Shown in pieces: positions 18,798 to 26,997 of a stretch of 64,000 nt of DNA (position 1 is the stretch's first letter; every line of letters begins with the position of its first letter). The notes beneath the pieces are model-generated. The model did no database searches. It saw only the letters and a program-made list of their open reading frames with translations, and was not told the origin of the DNA. The DNA is taken from the NCBI RefSeq assembly GCF_000826685.1, contig NZ_JROO01000031.1, positions 1 through 64,000 of the forward strand, read 5' to 3'. The translations under genes and the position numbers were made by a program. The stretch is from Streptomonospora alba. GTDB lineage: Bacteria; Actinomycetota; Actinomycetes; Streptosporangiales; Streptosporangiaceae.

Positions 18798-19055
18798 TCA
18801 TCGGCTGCTGCTGGTGCGCTGATCGGGAACGGGTGTGCGGTTGCGGCGGCGCCGGTCGTACTCCTGGACGATCGCCTGAGCGTAGCCGTGACTGAGGTTG
18901 TACTCGTCGGCCAGCCAGTTGGTGCGCTCCAGGCAGCGGGTGAGACCGGGGCCCTTCTCCAGAGTGTCGAACCACTCGCTGAGTTCGCGGCCGGTGACGG
19001 TCGGGATTCTTTCGATCAAGCGCGCGTGCATCTCCGGCGAGTGGGTTACCGACAT
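18798..19055 (-). CDS. DUF4287 domain-containing protein
   Basis: 85 aa, small and soluble. It contains the DUF4287 core: an ARLIERIPTVTGRELSEWFD helix pair then GLTRCLERTNWLADEYNLSHG and YAQAIVQEYD. The family is often associated with DUF5655 and binds nothing known. ATG 19055 is preferred to GTG 19061 since GGAGG (19062-19066 on the minus strand) would overlap the latter. The C-terminal tail is Arg-rich. No operon partner; it stands between two terminator-like hairpins. Confidence 0.8.
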   Translation of the reverse strand: MSVTHSPEMHARLIERIPTVTGRELSEWFDTLEKGPGLTRCLERTNWLADEYNLSHGYAQAIVQEYDRRRRNRTPVPDQRTSSSR

Positions 19056-19116
19056 TGGCACCTCCGTAGGTGAGTGGCACTTACCTGCGACACTGCACCA
19101 GCATCACGGTTTGGAC

Positions 19117-19137
19117 AAGACCTCCGGGCGGTCTTTT
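19117..19137 (+). terminator. Rightward terminator-like hairpin
   Basis: AAGACC-7-GGTCTT followed by TT; the plus-strand orientation has the U-rich tail. It would stop readthrough into the thiolase 3' end from upstream antisense transcription; no plus-strand gene precedes it closely. Confidence 0.45.
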
Positions 19138-19299
19138 ACCCCGCTGATTTGTCGGTCCCGCGTCCCGGTTCGGCCACCGGCCGTTCACCTCCGATACACC
19201 CGCCGGCGCGCACTCCCCGCCGCCGCGCCTGTGGCGGCCGGAGGCGGAACGCGCCCCCGGCCGCCCCTGCCGCGCCGGTAGGCGCCGCGATTCGCCCGG

Positions 19300-20523
19300 T
19301 CAGTTCAGGCGCTCGAAGACGGCCGCCATGCCCTGGCCGCCGCCCACGCACATGGTCTCCAGGCCGAAGGTCTTGTCGTGGAAGTCCAGGCCGTTGAGCA
19401 GTGTGCCGGTGATGCGGGCGCCGGTCATGCCGAACGGGTGGCCGACCGCGATCGCACCGCCGTTGACGTTGAGCTGGGAGTCGATGTCGATGCCCAGTTC
19501 GTCGGCGGCGGGCAGCACCTGCGCGGCGAAGGCCTCGTTGATCTCGACGAGGTCGACGTCGCCGATGCTCATGTTCGCCCGGGAGAGCGCCTGGCGCGAG
19601 GCTTCGACCGGGCCCAGGCCCATGATCTCCGGGGACAGCGCGCTCACGCCGGTGGAGACGATGCGTGCGATGGGGGTCAGGCCCAGCTGGGCGGCCTTGG
19701 TGTCGCTCATGATCACCAGCGCGGCGGCGCCGTCGTTGAGCGGGCAGGCGTTGCCGGCCGTCACGGTGCCGTCCGGGCGGAAGACCGGCTCCAGCTTGGA
19801 GACCTTCTCGTAGGTGGTCCCCCGGCGAGGGCCGTCGTCGGTCTCGGCGACCGTGCCGTCGGGTGCGGTGACCGGGGTGATCTCGCGGTCCCAGAATCCG
19901 TTGTCGATGGAGCGCTCGGCCAGGTTCTGCGAGCGCACGCCGAACTCGTCCTGGCGCTGGCGCGAGACGCCGCGGATCTGGGCGACGTTCTCGGCGGTCT
20001 GGCCCATGGAGATGTAGACGTCGGGCAGCCGGTCGTCCTGGCGGGGATCGCGCCACGCCTCGGCGCCGCCCTCGGCGCGCTTGGCCGTGCGCTCCTCGGC
20101 TTCGGCGAACACCGGGTTCTTGGTGTCGGGCAGCGAGTCGCTGTTGCCCTTGGTGAAGCGGCTGACCATCTCCACGCCGGCCGAGACGAACACGTCGCCC
20201 TCGCCGGCCTTGATGGCGTGGTAGGCCATGCGGGTGGTCTGCAGCGAGGAGGAGCAGTAGCGGGTCAGCGTGGTGCCGGGGACGGTGTCCAGGCCGAGCT
20301 GGACGGCGACGATCCGGGCGAGGTTGTTGCCCTGCTCGCCGCCGGGCAGCCCGCAGCCCAGCATGAGGTCGTCGATGCCGGCGGGGTCCAGCTGCGGGAC
20401 CTTGGCCAGCGCGGCGGAGACGATCTGGGCGGTGATGTCGTCGGGGCGGATGTCCTTGAGGGAGCCTTTGAACGCGCGTCCGATCGGCGAACGCGCGGTT
20501 GCGACGATGACGGCTTCGGGCAT
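19300..20523 (-). CDS. Acetyl-CoA C-acyltransferase (thiolase)
   Basis: 407 aa. Thiolase superfamily, degradative type: nucleophile Cys in LTRYCSSSLQT, substrate-positioning VEINEAFAAQ (NEAF), catalytic His in AIAVGHPFGMTGAR, and the second Cys in ETMCVGGGQGMA. It cleaves 3-ketoacyl-CoA in beta-oxidation or condenses acetyl-CoA in reverse; chain preference cannot be seen. ATG 20521-20523. The 63-bp gap to the upstream SGNH gene carries an 18-bp TetR-type palindrome at 20552-20569, so acyl-CoA-responsive repression is likely. Confidence 0.93.
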   Translation of the reverse strand: MPEAVIVATARSPIGRAFKGSLKDIRPDDITAQIVSAALAKVPQLDPAGIDDLMLGCGLPGGEQGNNLARIVAVQLGLDTVPGTTLTRYCSSSLQTTRMAYHAIKAGEGDVFVSAGVEMVSRFTKGNSDSLPDTKNPVFAEAEERTAKRAEGGAEAWRDPRQDDRLPDVYISMGQTAENVAQIRGVSRQRQDEFGVRSQNLAERSIDNGFWDREITPVTAPDGTVAETDDGPRRGTTYEKVSKLEPVFRPDGTVTAGNACPLNDGAAALVIMSDTKAAQLGLTPIARIVSTGVSALSPEIMGLGPVEASRQALSRANMSIGDVDLVEINEAFAAQVLPAADELGIDIDSQLNVNGGAIAVGHPFGMTGARITGTLLNGLDFHDKTFGLETMCVGGGQGMAAVFERLN

Positions 20524-20551
20524 GTCGCGGCCTTTCTGGTACGAGGCGGTT

Positions 20552-20569
20552 ACCGACCAGTAGGTCGGT
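20552..20569. promoter_or_regulatory. TetR-type operator of the thiolase gene
   Basis: ACCGACCAGTAGGTCGGT: 7-bp arms around AGTA, perfectly symmetric, 29 bp upstream of the thiolase start. The ACCGACC...GGTCGGT form is common for actinobacterial TetR repressors of fatty acid degradation. No such regulator gene is next to it. Confidence 0.7.
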
Positions 20570-20586
20570 CGCTGTGATACCCGACG

Positions 20587-21690
20587 TTAGCCTGTCGCGG
20601 AGCTTTCGCTCACCTCCGGGGCCGTATAGCCGGGCGCCTGCTGACCGCTACCCGCCGTCGCGGCGGCGCTATCACCGCCGACGCCCTCGTCAGCCGCCTG
20701 CGGTGCCTCCACGCGGTCCTTCGGGGCCGTGCTGCGCGGCCGCCGGACGAGCGCCGCCCACCGGCCCCGCGGCCCCCGCTCGCGGCCGTCCACGCGGGTC
20801 CGGCTGACCTCGCTGCCGCCCGCCTCGGCGGCCTCCACCGCGGCCCGGTGCACCGGCAGCGGTTGCCGGTCCGAGGCGGCGGCGGGCTGCTCCGCGGGCT
20901 CGGGCAGCAGGTCCAGCGCCGCACACGCCGACGGCAGCACCGCGGCCGCGGCGTAGGCGTAGCCCTTCGCCGAAGGGTGGAATCGGTCCGGACCGAAAAA
21001 CTCCTCAGGTCGGGCCAAAAAGTCGGAAGCGAGCAGGTCGCTCAGCGACACGGTCCTGCCGCCCTCCTCGACGACCGCGATCGTCTGGGCGGCGGCCAGC
21101 TGGCGCGAGGCTCGGCGCACGATGGAGCGCAGCGGCTGCCCGATCGGCTGGACGGTGCCCAGGTCCGGGCAGGTGCCCACCACTACCGCGGTGCCCGCGC
21201 CGACGAGTTCGCGCACGACCTCGCGCAGGTGTCCCACCGCATCGACCGGGCGCTGCCGGCGGATGACGTCGTTGGCGCCGATGAAGATGACCGCGAGGTC
21301 GGGCGGGTTGCTGCGCAGCCGGTCCAGCTGCCTCGACAGGTGAGCCGAGGTGGCGCCGGTACGGGCCACACGGCGCAGCCGCACCGGGCGGTCGGCCACG
21401 GCGGCGATGCCCGAGGCCAGCATGCTGCCCGGCGTCTGGCCGGACTCGGCGACGGCGAAGCCCACCGCGGTGGAGTCGCCCATCATCGCGAACCGGATCG
21501 GCTCGCCCTCGCCCTGCCCGTAGATCCCGTTGACGCGGGGCGCCTGCCACCGGGTGAATCCCACGGCCTTCACCGCCTGGCGAGCCTGCAGGTACAGCAG
21601 ACCGACGGTCGAGGCCCCCAGCAGGGTCAGCCCCCCTCCGAACGCGGTGGCCGTGGCGATCCGCCGGGCACCTGCGGCGCGCAGCACCAT
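20587..21690 (-). CDS. SGNH/GDSL hydrolase with N-terminal membrane segment
   Basis: 367 aa. An N-terminal hydrophobic helix (TATAFGGGLTLLGASTVGLLY) probably anchors or exports it. The SGNH blocks follow: block I FAMMGDSTAVGFAV (nucleophile Ser), block II Gly in RTGATSAHL, block III FIGANDV, block V DRFHPSAKGY (Asp-x-x-His). The last ~100 residues are disordered and charged. Substrate unknown: esterase or lipase-like. ATG 21690 with GGAGG upstream is preferred to GTG 21711. Thiolase - SGNH hydrolase - CBS adjacency recurs in actinobacteria. Confidence 0.88.
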   Translation of the reverse strand: MVLRAAGARRIATATAFGGGLTLLGASTVGLLYLQARQAVKAVGFTRWQAPRVNGIYGQGEGEPIRFAMMGDSTAVGFAVAESGQTPGSMLASGIAAVADRPVRLRRVARTGATSAHLSRQLDRLRSNPPDLAVIFIGANDVIRRQRPVDAVGHLREVVRELVGAGTAVVVGTCPDLGTVQPIGQPLRSIVRRASRQLAAAQTIAVVEEGGRTVSLSDLLASDFLARPEEFFGPDRFHPSAKGYAYAAAAVLPSACAALDLLPEPAEQPAAASDRQPLPVHRAAVEAAEAGGSEVSRTRVDGRERGPRGRWAALVRRPRSTAPKDRVEAPQAADEGVGGDSAAATAGSGQQAPGYTAPEVSESSATG

Positions 21691-22019
21691 ATCCGCCTCC
21701 CTGCAACGCACGGTCGGGTATCACGACCCGCCCGCCGGGCCCGCCCGCGCGCTGCGAGCGGCGGCTTCCCGGCGACGGGACCTGCACCCGCTGGAACGGC
21801 GTTCTGACAAGCGGTGTTCCCGTCGGCGCGAAGGTTCACATCCTGTACGGTGCCGCGCCTCCGAAGTGTCACCGCGGCGTCAGTGGGGTAGCACTACCGC
21901 CCCGCGGCAGCGGAAGCCGAAGACGTCGGAACTCCCTGCTCGGGCGGGGCGCGCGGCAGGATGCCTCCGGTTACAGTCGGGTCAGCGGCGGTCCGCCCCC
22001 GATCGGGCGCGGGCGGTCC

Positions 22020-22035
22020 TCAGCAACGTTGCTGA
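22020..22035. promoter_or_regulatory. 16-bp perfect palindrome upstream of cystathionine beta-synthase
   Basis: TCAGCAACGTTGCTGA, fully symmetric, ends 19 nt before the CBS start codon; a candidate operator or short leader hairpin. Confidence 0.5.
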
Positions 22036-22054
22036 ACGTGAGAGGGGCACAGGA

Positions 22055-23422
22055 ATGCGGGTGCACAACACCCTGATCGACCTCGTAGGGGACACCCCCC
22101 TGCTGCGGATGAACAAGGTGACCAGCGGGGTCTCTCCGACGGTTCTGGCCAAGGTCGAGTACTTCAACCCCGGCGGATCGGTCAAGGACCGGATCGCACT
22201 GCGCATGGTCGAGGAGGCCGAGAAGAGCGGCGCACTGCGCCCCGGCGGAACCATCGTGGAGCCCACCTCGGGCAACACCGGCGTGGGCCTGGCCATCGTG
22301 GCCGCCGAAAAGGGCTACCGCTGCGTTTTCGTCTGCCCGGACAAGGTCGGCAACGACAAGCTCGCGGTGCTGCGGGCCTACGGCGCCGAGGTCGTGGTGT
22401 GCCCGACCACCGTCGCCCCCGACCACCCCGACTCCTACTACTCGGTCTCCGAGCGCATGGCCGAGACCGTCCCGGGGGCGTGGAAGCCCAACCAGTACGC
22501 CAACCAGGCCAACCCCGAGTCGCACTACCGCTCCACCGGCCCGGAGATCTGGGAGCAGACCGAGGGCCGGATCACCCACTTCGTGTGCGGGATCGGCACC
22601 GGCGGCACCATCACCGGGGCCGGACGCTACCTCAAGGAGGTCTCCGAGGGCCGGGTGAAGATCATCGGCGCCGACCCCGAGGGTTCGGTCTACTCCGGCG
22701 GTAGCGGGCGCCCCTACCTCGTCGAGGGCGTGGGCGAGGACATCTGGCCCGAGACCTACGACCCCTCGGTGTGCGACGAGGTCGTCCCGGTCAGCGACAA
22801 GGAGTCGTTCCTGATGACCCGGCGCCTGGCCCGCGACGAGACGCTGCTGGTGGGCGGCTCCTGCGGGCTCGCGGTGGTCGCCGCGCTGCGCGTGGCCGAG
22901 CGGGCGGGACCCGACGACGTCATCGTGGTGCTGCTGCCCGACGGCGGTCGCGGCTACCTGGGCAAGATCTTCAACGACGAGTGGATGGCCGATTTCGGTT
23001 TCCTGGCCGAGGAGACCGGCGAACCCACCGCGGGCGACGTGCTCGCGGCCAAGGGGAGCGAACTGCCCGAGTTCGTGCACATCCACCCGCACGAGACCGT
23101 AGGCACCGCCGTGTCGGTCATGCGCGAGTACAGCGTGTCGCAGGTGCCGGTGATGAAGGAGGAACCGCCGGTCATGGCCGCCGAGGTCGTGGGCGCGCTC
23201 GCCGAGCGCGACGTGCTCGACGCGCTGTTCAACCAGCGGGCGCAGTTGGAGGAGCCGGTCGAGCGGCATATGGGCCCGCCGCTGCCGGTGGTCGGCTCCG
23301 GCGAGCCGGTCAGCCGCTGCGTCGAGCTGCTGCAGCAGGCCGGCGCGGTCGTGGTGCTGATGGACGGCAAGCCCTCCGGCGTGGTGACCCGCCAGGACGT
23401 GCTCAAGCACCTGTCGGGCTGA
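22055..23422 (+). CDS. cbs: Cystathionine beta-synthase with C-terminal CBS domain pair
   Basis: 455 aa. PLP enzyme joining serine and homocysteine into cystathionine (reverse transsulfuration). Fold II motifs: GDTPLLRMN, EYFNPGGSVKDRIALRM with the Schiff-base Lys, PTSGNTGVGLA, GIGTGGTITGAGRYLKE and LLPDGGRGYLGKIFND. Residues ~320-455 hold two CBS motifs (HPHETVGTAVSVMREYSVSQ and VSRCVELLQQAGAVVVLMDG), the regulatory module that in other enzymes binds adenosyl ligands. ATG 22055 with AGAGGGG upstream. The 364-bp divergent gap to the SGNH gene carries a 16-bp palindrome. Confidence 0.95.
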   Translation: MRVHNTLIDLVGDTPLLRMNKVTSGVSPTVLAKVEYFNPGGSVKDRIALRMVEEAEKSGALRPGGTIVEPTSGNTGVGLAIVAAEKGYRCVFVCPDKVGNDKLAVLRAYGAEVVVCPTTVAPDHPDSYYSVSERMAETVPGAWKPNQYANQANPESHYRSTGPEIWEQTEGRITHFVCGIGTGGTITGAGRYLKEVSEGRVKIIGADPEGSVYSGGSGRPYLVEGVGEDIWPETYDPSVCDEVVPVSDKESFLMTRRLARDETLLVGGSCGLAVVAALRVAERAGPDDVIVVLLPDGGRGYLGKIFNDEWMADFGFLAEETGEPTAGDVLAAKGSELPEFVHIHPHETVGTAVSVMREYSVSQVPVMKEEPPVMAAEVVGALAERDVLDALFNQRAQLEEPVERHMGPPLPVVGSGEPVSRCVELLQQAGAVVVLMDGKPSGVVTRQDVLKHLSG

Positions 23423-23603
23423 ACCGCGAGACGACGGCGGGGGCGGTGCGCGTACGGCGCCGCCCCCGCCGCCTGCGGCCGTCGGGAGCGGCCGTGCTGC
23501 CTGCGGCCCGCGCCGTCGGCGGCGGGATGCCAGAATGGCGGTTTCAGCGCAGGTCGGAGTCGCCGAAGGACACGGCGGAGATCCGCGATCACAAGGAGCA
23601 CGG

Positions 23604-24398
23604 GTGGGCTTGTTCAACCAGGGCGGCGACGACGCATCGGGCGGCGGAGAGAAGCCGCAGGACGCGGCGCCGCTGCTCGACCGCGCGGCGGCGATGTTCG
23701 ACTCCGGCGACTACGCCGCGGCCGAGCCGCTGTTCGTCGAGGCGATCCGGATCCTGGGACAGCGGCCCGCGAACGGTGCCGAGGAGGCGGCCGAGCTCAC
23801 CTTCCAGGTGATCGCTGTGCACATGATGCTCGCCCGGACCCGCGAGGCGCTCGGCGACGACGACGGAGCGCAGGGTGCGGCGATGGTCGCCGAATCCGCG
23901 GTGCGCGACCTCGTCGACGTGGACCGATTGGACGACGTCGCTCAGCGCGCGCCCGATCTCGCCCGCGAGTACCTGTCCATCGCCGACTTCCTCGCGGCTG
24001 TGGCGGTGAAGACGATGTTCGCGCGCCTGGACGACGACTCCCTGGGCGAGTCCGAACTGGAGGGCCGCCTGCGGTGGACGGGCAACGCGGTGGGGGCGTT
24101 CGCCCTGGCGGCCCAGGGCGACCCGAAGCCTGATGTGTGCACGGGACTGGGCCGGGTGCTGGTGCGGCACGCGCTGGTGGCGCTGACGGCGAACCGGCCG
24201 CAGGAGGCCCTGGACCACCTCGATCAGGCGATGGGGCTCATGCCCGATTACGAGCCGCAGCAGCGGTGGTTCGGCACCGTCCGCGAAGCCCTCGACTCGA
24301 TCGAGGCGGTCGATCCCGGCATGCTCGACAGTCTGGCGCCCGACTCCGACCTCGCCCGCTTCCGCCGCGGCGAGGTGACGGGCCCCGGCCAGGCCTGA
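23604..24398 (+). CDS. TPR-like protein of unknown function
   Basis: 264 aa, all-helical and soluble by composition. LLDRAAAMFDSGDYAAAEPLFVEAIRIL and HALVALTANRPQEALDHLDQAM look like tetratricopeptide repeats, with degenerate helices between. No catalytic motif, signal peptide or TM segment. GTG 23604 is chosen because AAGGAG (23592-23597) lies 6 nt before it; upstream in-frame codons lack an SD. It follows cbs by 181 bp and ends at a small hairpin with flanking direct repeats. TPR proteins are adaptors; the partner is unknown. Confidence 0.7.
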   Translation: MGLFNQGGDDASGGGEKPQDAAPLLDRAAAMFDSGDYAAAEPLFVEAIRILGQRPANGAEEAAELTFQVIAVHMMLARTREALGDDDGAQGAAMVAESAVRDLVDVDRLDDVAQRAPDLAREYLSIADFLAAVAVKTMFARLDDDSLGESELEGRLRWTGNAVGAFALAAQGDPKPDVCTGLGRVLVRHALVALTANRPQEALDHLDQAMGLMPDYEPQQRWFGTVREALDSIEAVDPGMLDSLAPDSDLARFRRGEVTGPGQA

Positions 24399-24408
24399 AG
24401 GAGGCCGG

Positions 24409-24478
24409 GGCGCTGCGCGCCGCGTGCTTTCCGGTCTCCCGCCTCCGCCCCGAGCGGAGGCGCTACGCGCCGCGTGCT
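24409..24478. repeat. 20-bp direct repeats flanking a hairpin
   Basis: GGCGCTGCGCGCCGCGTGCT (24409-24428) recurs with one change at 24459-24478, exactly 50 bp on. Between them, GCCTCCGC/GCGGAGGC (24441-24448 / 24454-24461) form an 8-bp stem, probably the terminator of the TPR gene. Confidence 0.6.
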
Positions 24479-24515
24479 GATTGGGCGACATCAGGCATAA
24501 ACTGGACATCCCCTC

Positions 24516-24530
24516 GTTACCGACCAGTAG
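24516..24530 (+). promoter_or_regulatory. Half-site identical to the thiolase operator arm
   Basis: GTTACCGACCAGTAG is identical to 20549-20563 at the thiolase promoter, but the second arm is degenerate here. It lies directly before the acyltransferase start, so the same TetR-type regulator may bind weakly. Confidence 0.4.
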
Positions 24531-24532
24531 AT

Positions 24533-25243
24533 ATGGGGATACGGGTGTCACGACTGGTGTCCTGGATCCTGCGCGGACTGTGGTCGTGGGCACGGCGTCA
24601 TGCCGATATCCGTGCCGACTCGCGCGCGGCGCGCCGCTTCGCCGCCTATGGAACGGGCACCTCGATCGCCTTCCCGCCCGCGACCGTCTTCGGCGAGCCG
24701 TGGATCGCGCTGGGCGCGCACACGCTGGTGGGCGCCGACATCACGCTGACGGCGGGCATGGTGCCCGGCCAGGAGCTGGGCACCGGCGGGCTGCTGATCC
24801 GCATCGGTGACGGATGCACGATCGGGCGCGGCTCCCACGTGGTCGCCCACTGCTCGATCGAGCTGGGAGACGACGTGTTCACCGGGCCCTACGTCTACAT
24901 CACCGACCAGAACCACGTCTACACCGACGTCGACGTCCCTGTAGGCCGCCAGTGGCCCGCCGACGACCCGGTACGCATCGGCGACGGCACCTGGATCGGT
25001 GCCAACGCCGTCGTGCTGCCCGGTGTGCGCCTGGGCCGCAACTGCGTGGTGGCCGCCGGGTCCGTGGTGCGTCCGGGCGACTATCCCGACCACAGTGTCG
25101 TCGCGGGCATCCCCGGCAAGATCGTGCGCCGCTACCACCCGGAGGCCGGCTGGGTTCCTCCGCTGCGCAGCGGCGCGTCCGAAGGAGACGAAAGCGCTTC
25201 GGCGCACGTGAACGGCGGCAGCATGGCGCCGCCGGAGGTCTGA
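24533..25243 (+). CDS. Acyltransferase with left-handed beta-helix (hexapeptide repeats)
   Basis: 236 aa. A short hydrophobic/basic N-terminus (VSRLVSWILRGLWSWARR) precedes a LbH domain with hexapeptide turns: IALGAHTLVGADI, IGDGCTIGRGSHV, IELGDDVFTGPYVYITDQNHVY, IGDGTWIGANAVVLPGVRLG, CVVAAGSVV. The His of DQNH and the C-terminal DHSVVAGIPGKIVRRY are typical of CysE/NodL/LacA-type O-acetyltransferases of the WcaF kind, which modify sugars or lipids using acetyl-CoA. ATG 24533 is given; GTG 24545 with GGGGAT upstream is a real alternative. The C-terminal ~35 residues are disordered. Confidence 0.82.
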   Translation: MGIRVSRLVSWILRGLWSWARRHADIRADSRAARRFAAYGTGTSIAFPPATVFGEPWIALGAHTLVGADITLTAGMVPGQELGTGGLLIRIGDGCTIGRGSHVVAHCSIELGDDVFTGPYVYITDQNHVYTDVDVPVGRQWPADDPVRIGDGTWIGANAVVLPGVRLGRNCVVAAGSVVRPGDYPDHSVVAGIPGKIVRRYHPEAGWVPPLRSGASEGDESASAHVNGGSMAPPEV

Positions 25244-25320
25244 GCCGCCGCCCGGATCACCGACCGCACCGTCGCACGGGCGTTCCCGGCACCGTGGGCC
25301 TCGGGGCCGCAGACCGGGGC

Positions 25321-26325
25321 TCAACCGGCGGCCGGATCGCCTCCTGCGGTGTCGGAGCCGGAGCCGGAGCCGTCCGCGGCCGGGCGGCCGGGGCGTGGCG
25401 CCGCGGCCGCCCGCGTGGCAATGAGCGCACCGCCTGCCCACAGCAGGTCCGCGGCGGTCATGACCAGGCGCGACAGGGCGGCGACGACCAGCGCGGAGCC
25501 GGGGTCGAGGACCGGCGCCAGGCCCACCACCAGCACCAACTCGCGCACACCCAGGCCGGCGGGGGCGAAGACGACCAGCAAGCCCAGCGTCCACGCCAGC
25601 GCATAGGCTCCGGCGGCGACCGGCAGCGCGCGGGCGTCCTGACCGCCGCCCGCGGCGGCGACGAGCACCCACACGTGCAGGGAAAGCGGGATCCAGGCGA
25701 CCAGCGACCACCCCAGGGCGCCCGCCATGCCGCGCCCGGAGACGCGCTCCACCTCGGCCGCCTGCGCCTGCCGGAAGCGGCGCGCCGGCCGCATGGCCGT
25801 GTTGATCAGCGCGGTCACCACGCGCGGATGCAGCAGGGCGAGCAGAACCGGAGCCACCGCCAGCACCCACCACCACCGGCGAGCCGCGTCGGCGCTGACG
25901 AAAGGCAGGGTGCCGGCGGCCACCGCGAGGTTCACGGTCAGCGTCACGGCCACCGCCAGCACCGTCGCGGCGATGCCGCGCCGCCGGGCGACGTCGTGGT
26001 CGCGGGCCAGCTCGACCTGGGCCACGAACGCCCACACCGACCCCGGCAGATACTTGCCGAGCTGCCCCAGGAACATCACCCGCGCGGCCGTGCCGACCGG
26101 GAGCCGGGACCCCAGCCCCGCGAGGATCGATCGCCAGGCCATCATCTGCGCTCCGAGACCGGCCAGCGCGGCCGGCAGCGAGGCGCCCACCGCCCACGGC
26201 GACAGCGCCGCCAGCGCTTCGCGTGCCTCCTCCCACCGGCTGTACAGAGCGATCCCGGCACACGCCAGCACGACCACGACGACGACCAGGCGCACCCACC
26301 GGTTGGCGCGAAGGCGGTTCAGCAC
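25321..26325 (-). CDS. Lysylphosphatidylglycerol synthase-type/UPF0104 membrane protein
   Basis: 334 aa with about eight TM helices and the family motifs GQLGKYLPGSVWAFVAQVELAR (~88-109) and FAPAGLGVRELVLVVGL (~255-271). These mark the integral-membrane flippase-like domain seen in MprF and AglD relatives, without the soluble aminoacyl transferase domain; it likely moves or binds a lipid-linked molecule. The C-terminus is a disordered Pro/Ala/Gly/Ser tail. GTG 26325 is the only start before the first TM. It converges with the acyltransferase gene, with 77 bp between stops. Confidence 0.83.
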   Translation of the reverse strand: MLNRLRANRWVRLVVVVVVLACAGIALYSRWEEAREALAALSPWAVGASLPAALAGLGAQMMAWRSILAGLGSRLPVGTAARVMFLGQLGKYLPGSVWAFVAQVELARDHDVARRRGIAATVLAVAVTLTVNLAVAAGTLPFVSADAARRWWWVLAVAPVLLALLHPRVVTALINTAMRPARRFRQAQAAEVERVSGRGMAGALGWSLVAWIPLSLHVWVLVAAAGGGQDARALPVAAGAYALAWTLGLLVVFAPAGLGVRELVLVVGLAPVLDPGSALVVAALSRLVMTAADLLWAGGALIATRAAAAPRPGRPAADGSGSGSDTAGGDPAAG

Positions 26326-26467
26326 CCCGCCAGCCTAGTCCCGCAGACGCCGCCGGAACCGCGTCGTCTGGGCGCGGACGGCCGGTTGCCGTAAGCGGCT
26401 GTGCAAGCGGTGGGTCGCTGCGATACTCGTCGTACCGGACGCTCCAGCAGACCGGAGGACCGCTGCC

Positions 26468-26866
26468 ATGACGCGCATCGCCGACGACGATCCCCGATGG
26501 ACCCGACACGACGGCGGATCGGGGCACTACGGAGCCGAGTGGGCATCGGACGACCACGCGGCCGCAGTCGCCTACTGGGACGTCCTGGACGGGACGGGGC
26601 GCCGCGTGCACTCCTACCTGTTCGCCGACCCCGGGCGTCTCATCGGTTGCCGGGAGATCGCCGATCAGCTGGGCCTCGATCCCGAGGGGACCAAAAATGC
26701 GGCCAATGTGGTCGCCGGATCGCTGAACGGTGCGGGCGCGGCGTCCAAGGCGGCGAAACGCTCGCTTCCCTTCCGCTGGTGGGAGAAGTCCGGCGGCGCG
26801 GAATACGCGGTCAAGCACGAGGTCGCCGCCCTGTTCCACGAGGCCGTGGAGCCGGGCGAGGCGTAG
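26468..26866 (+). CDS. DUF6416-like actinobacterial hypothetical protein
   Basis: 132 aa. The start MTRIADDDPRWTRHDGG, a central winged-helix-like segment (RRVHSYLFADPGRLIGCREIADQLGLD) and the LPFRWW and VAALFHEA end resemble a small actinobacterial family I know as DUF6416; the match is from memory and moderate. The middle may be a DNA-binding winged helix. ATG 26468 with CGGAGGA at 26453 is clear. It is divergent from the flippase-like gene and stands alone. Confidence 0.6.
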   Translation: MTRIADDDPRWTRHDGGSGHYGAEWASDDHAAAVAYWDVLDGTGRRVHSYLFADPGRLIGCREIADQLGLDPEGTKNAANVVAGSLNGAGAASKAAKRSLPFRWWEKSGGAEYAVKHEVAALFHEAVEPGEA

Positions 26867-26997
26867 CGAGTGCTCTCGATAACCGTCCGAGGCCGGCCGC
26901 TGCAGCGGCCTCCGCGGCGGGGAACGCATGCGGGAAGCGCGTGGGCGCCTGCGTCGGGCACGTGTGCAGCGACGATCGGCCGGCCGTGGAGCGCCGC

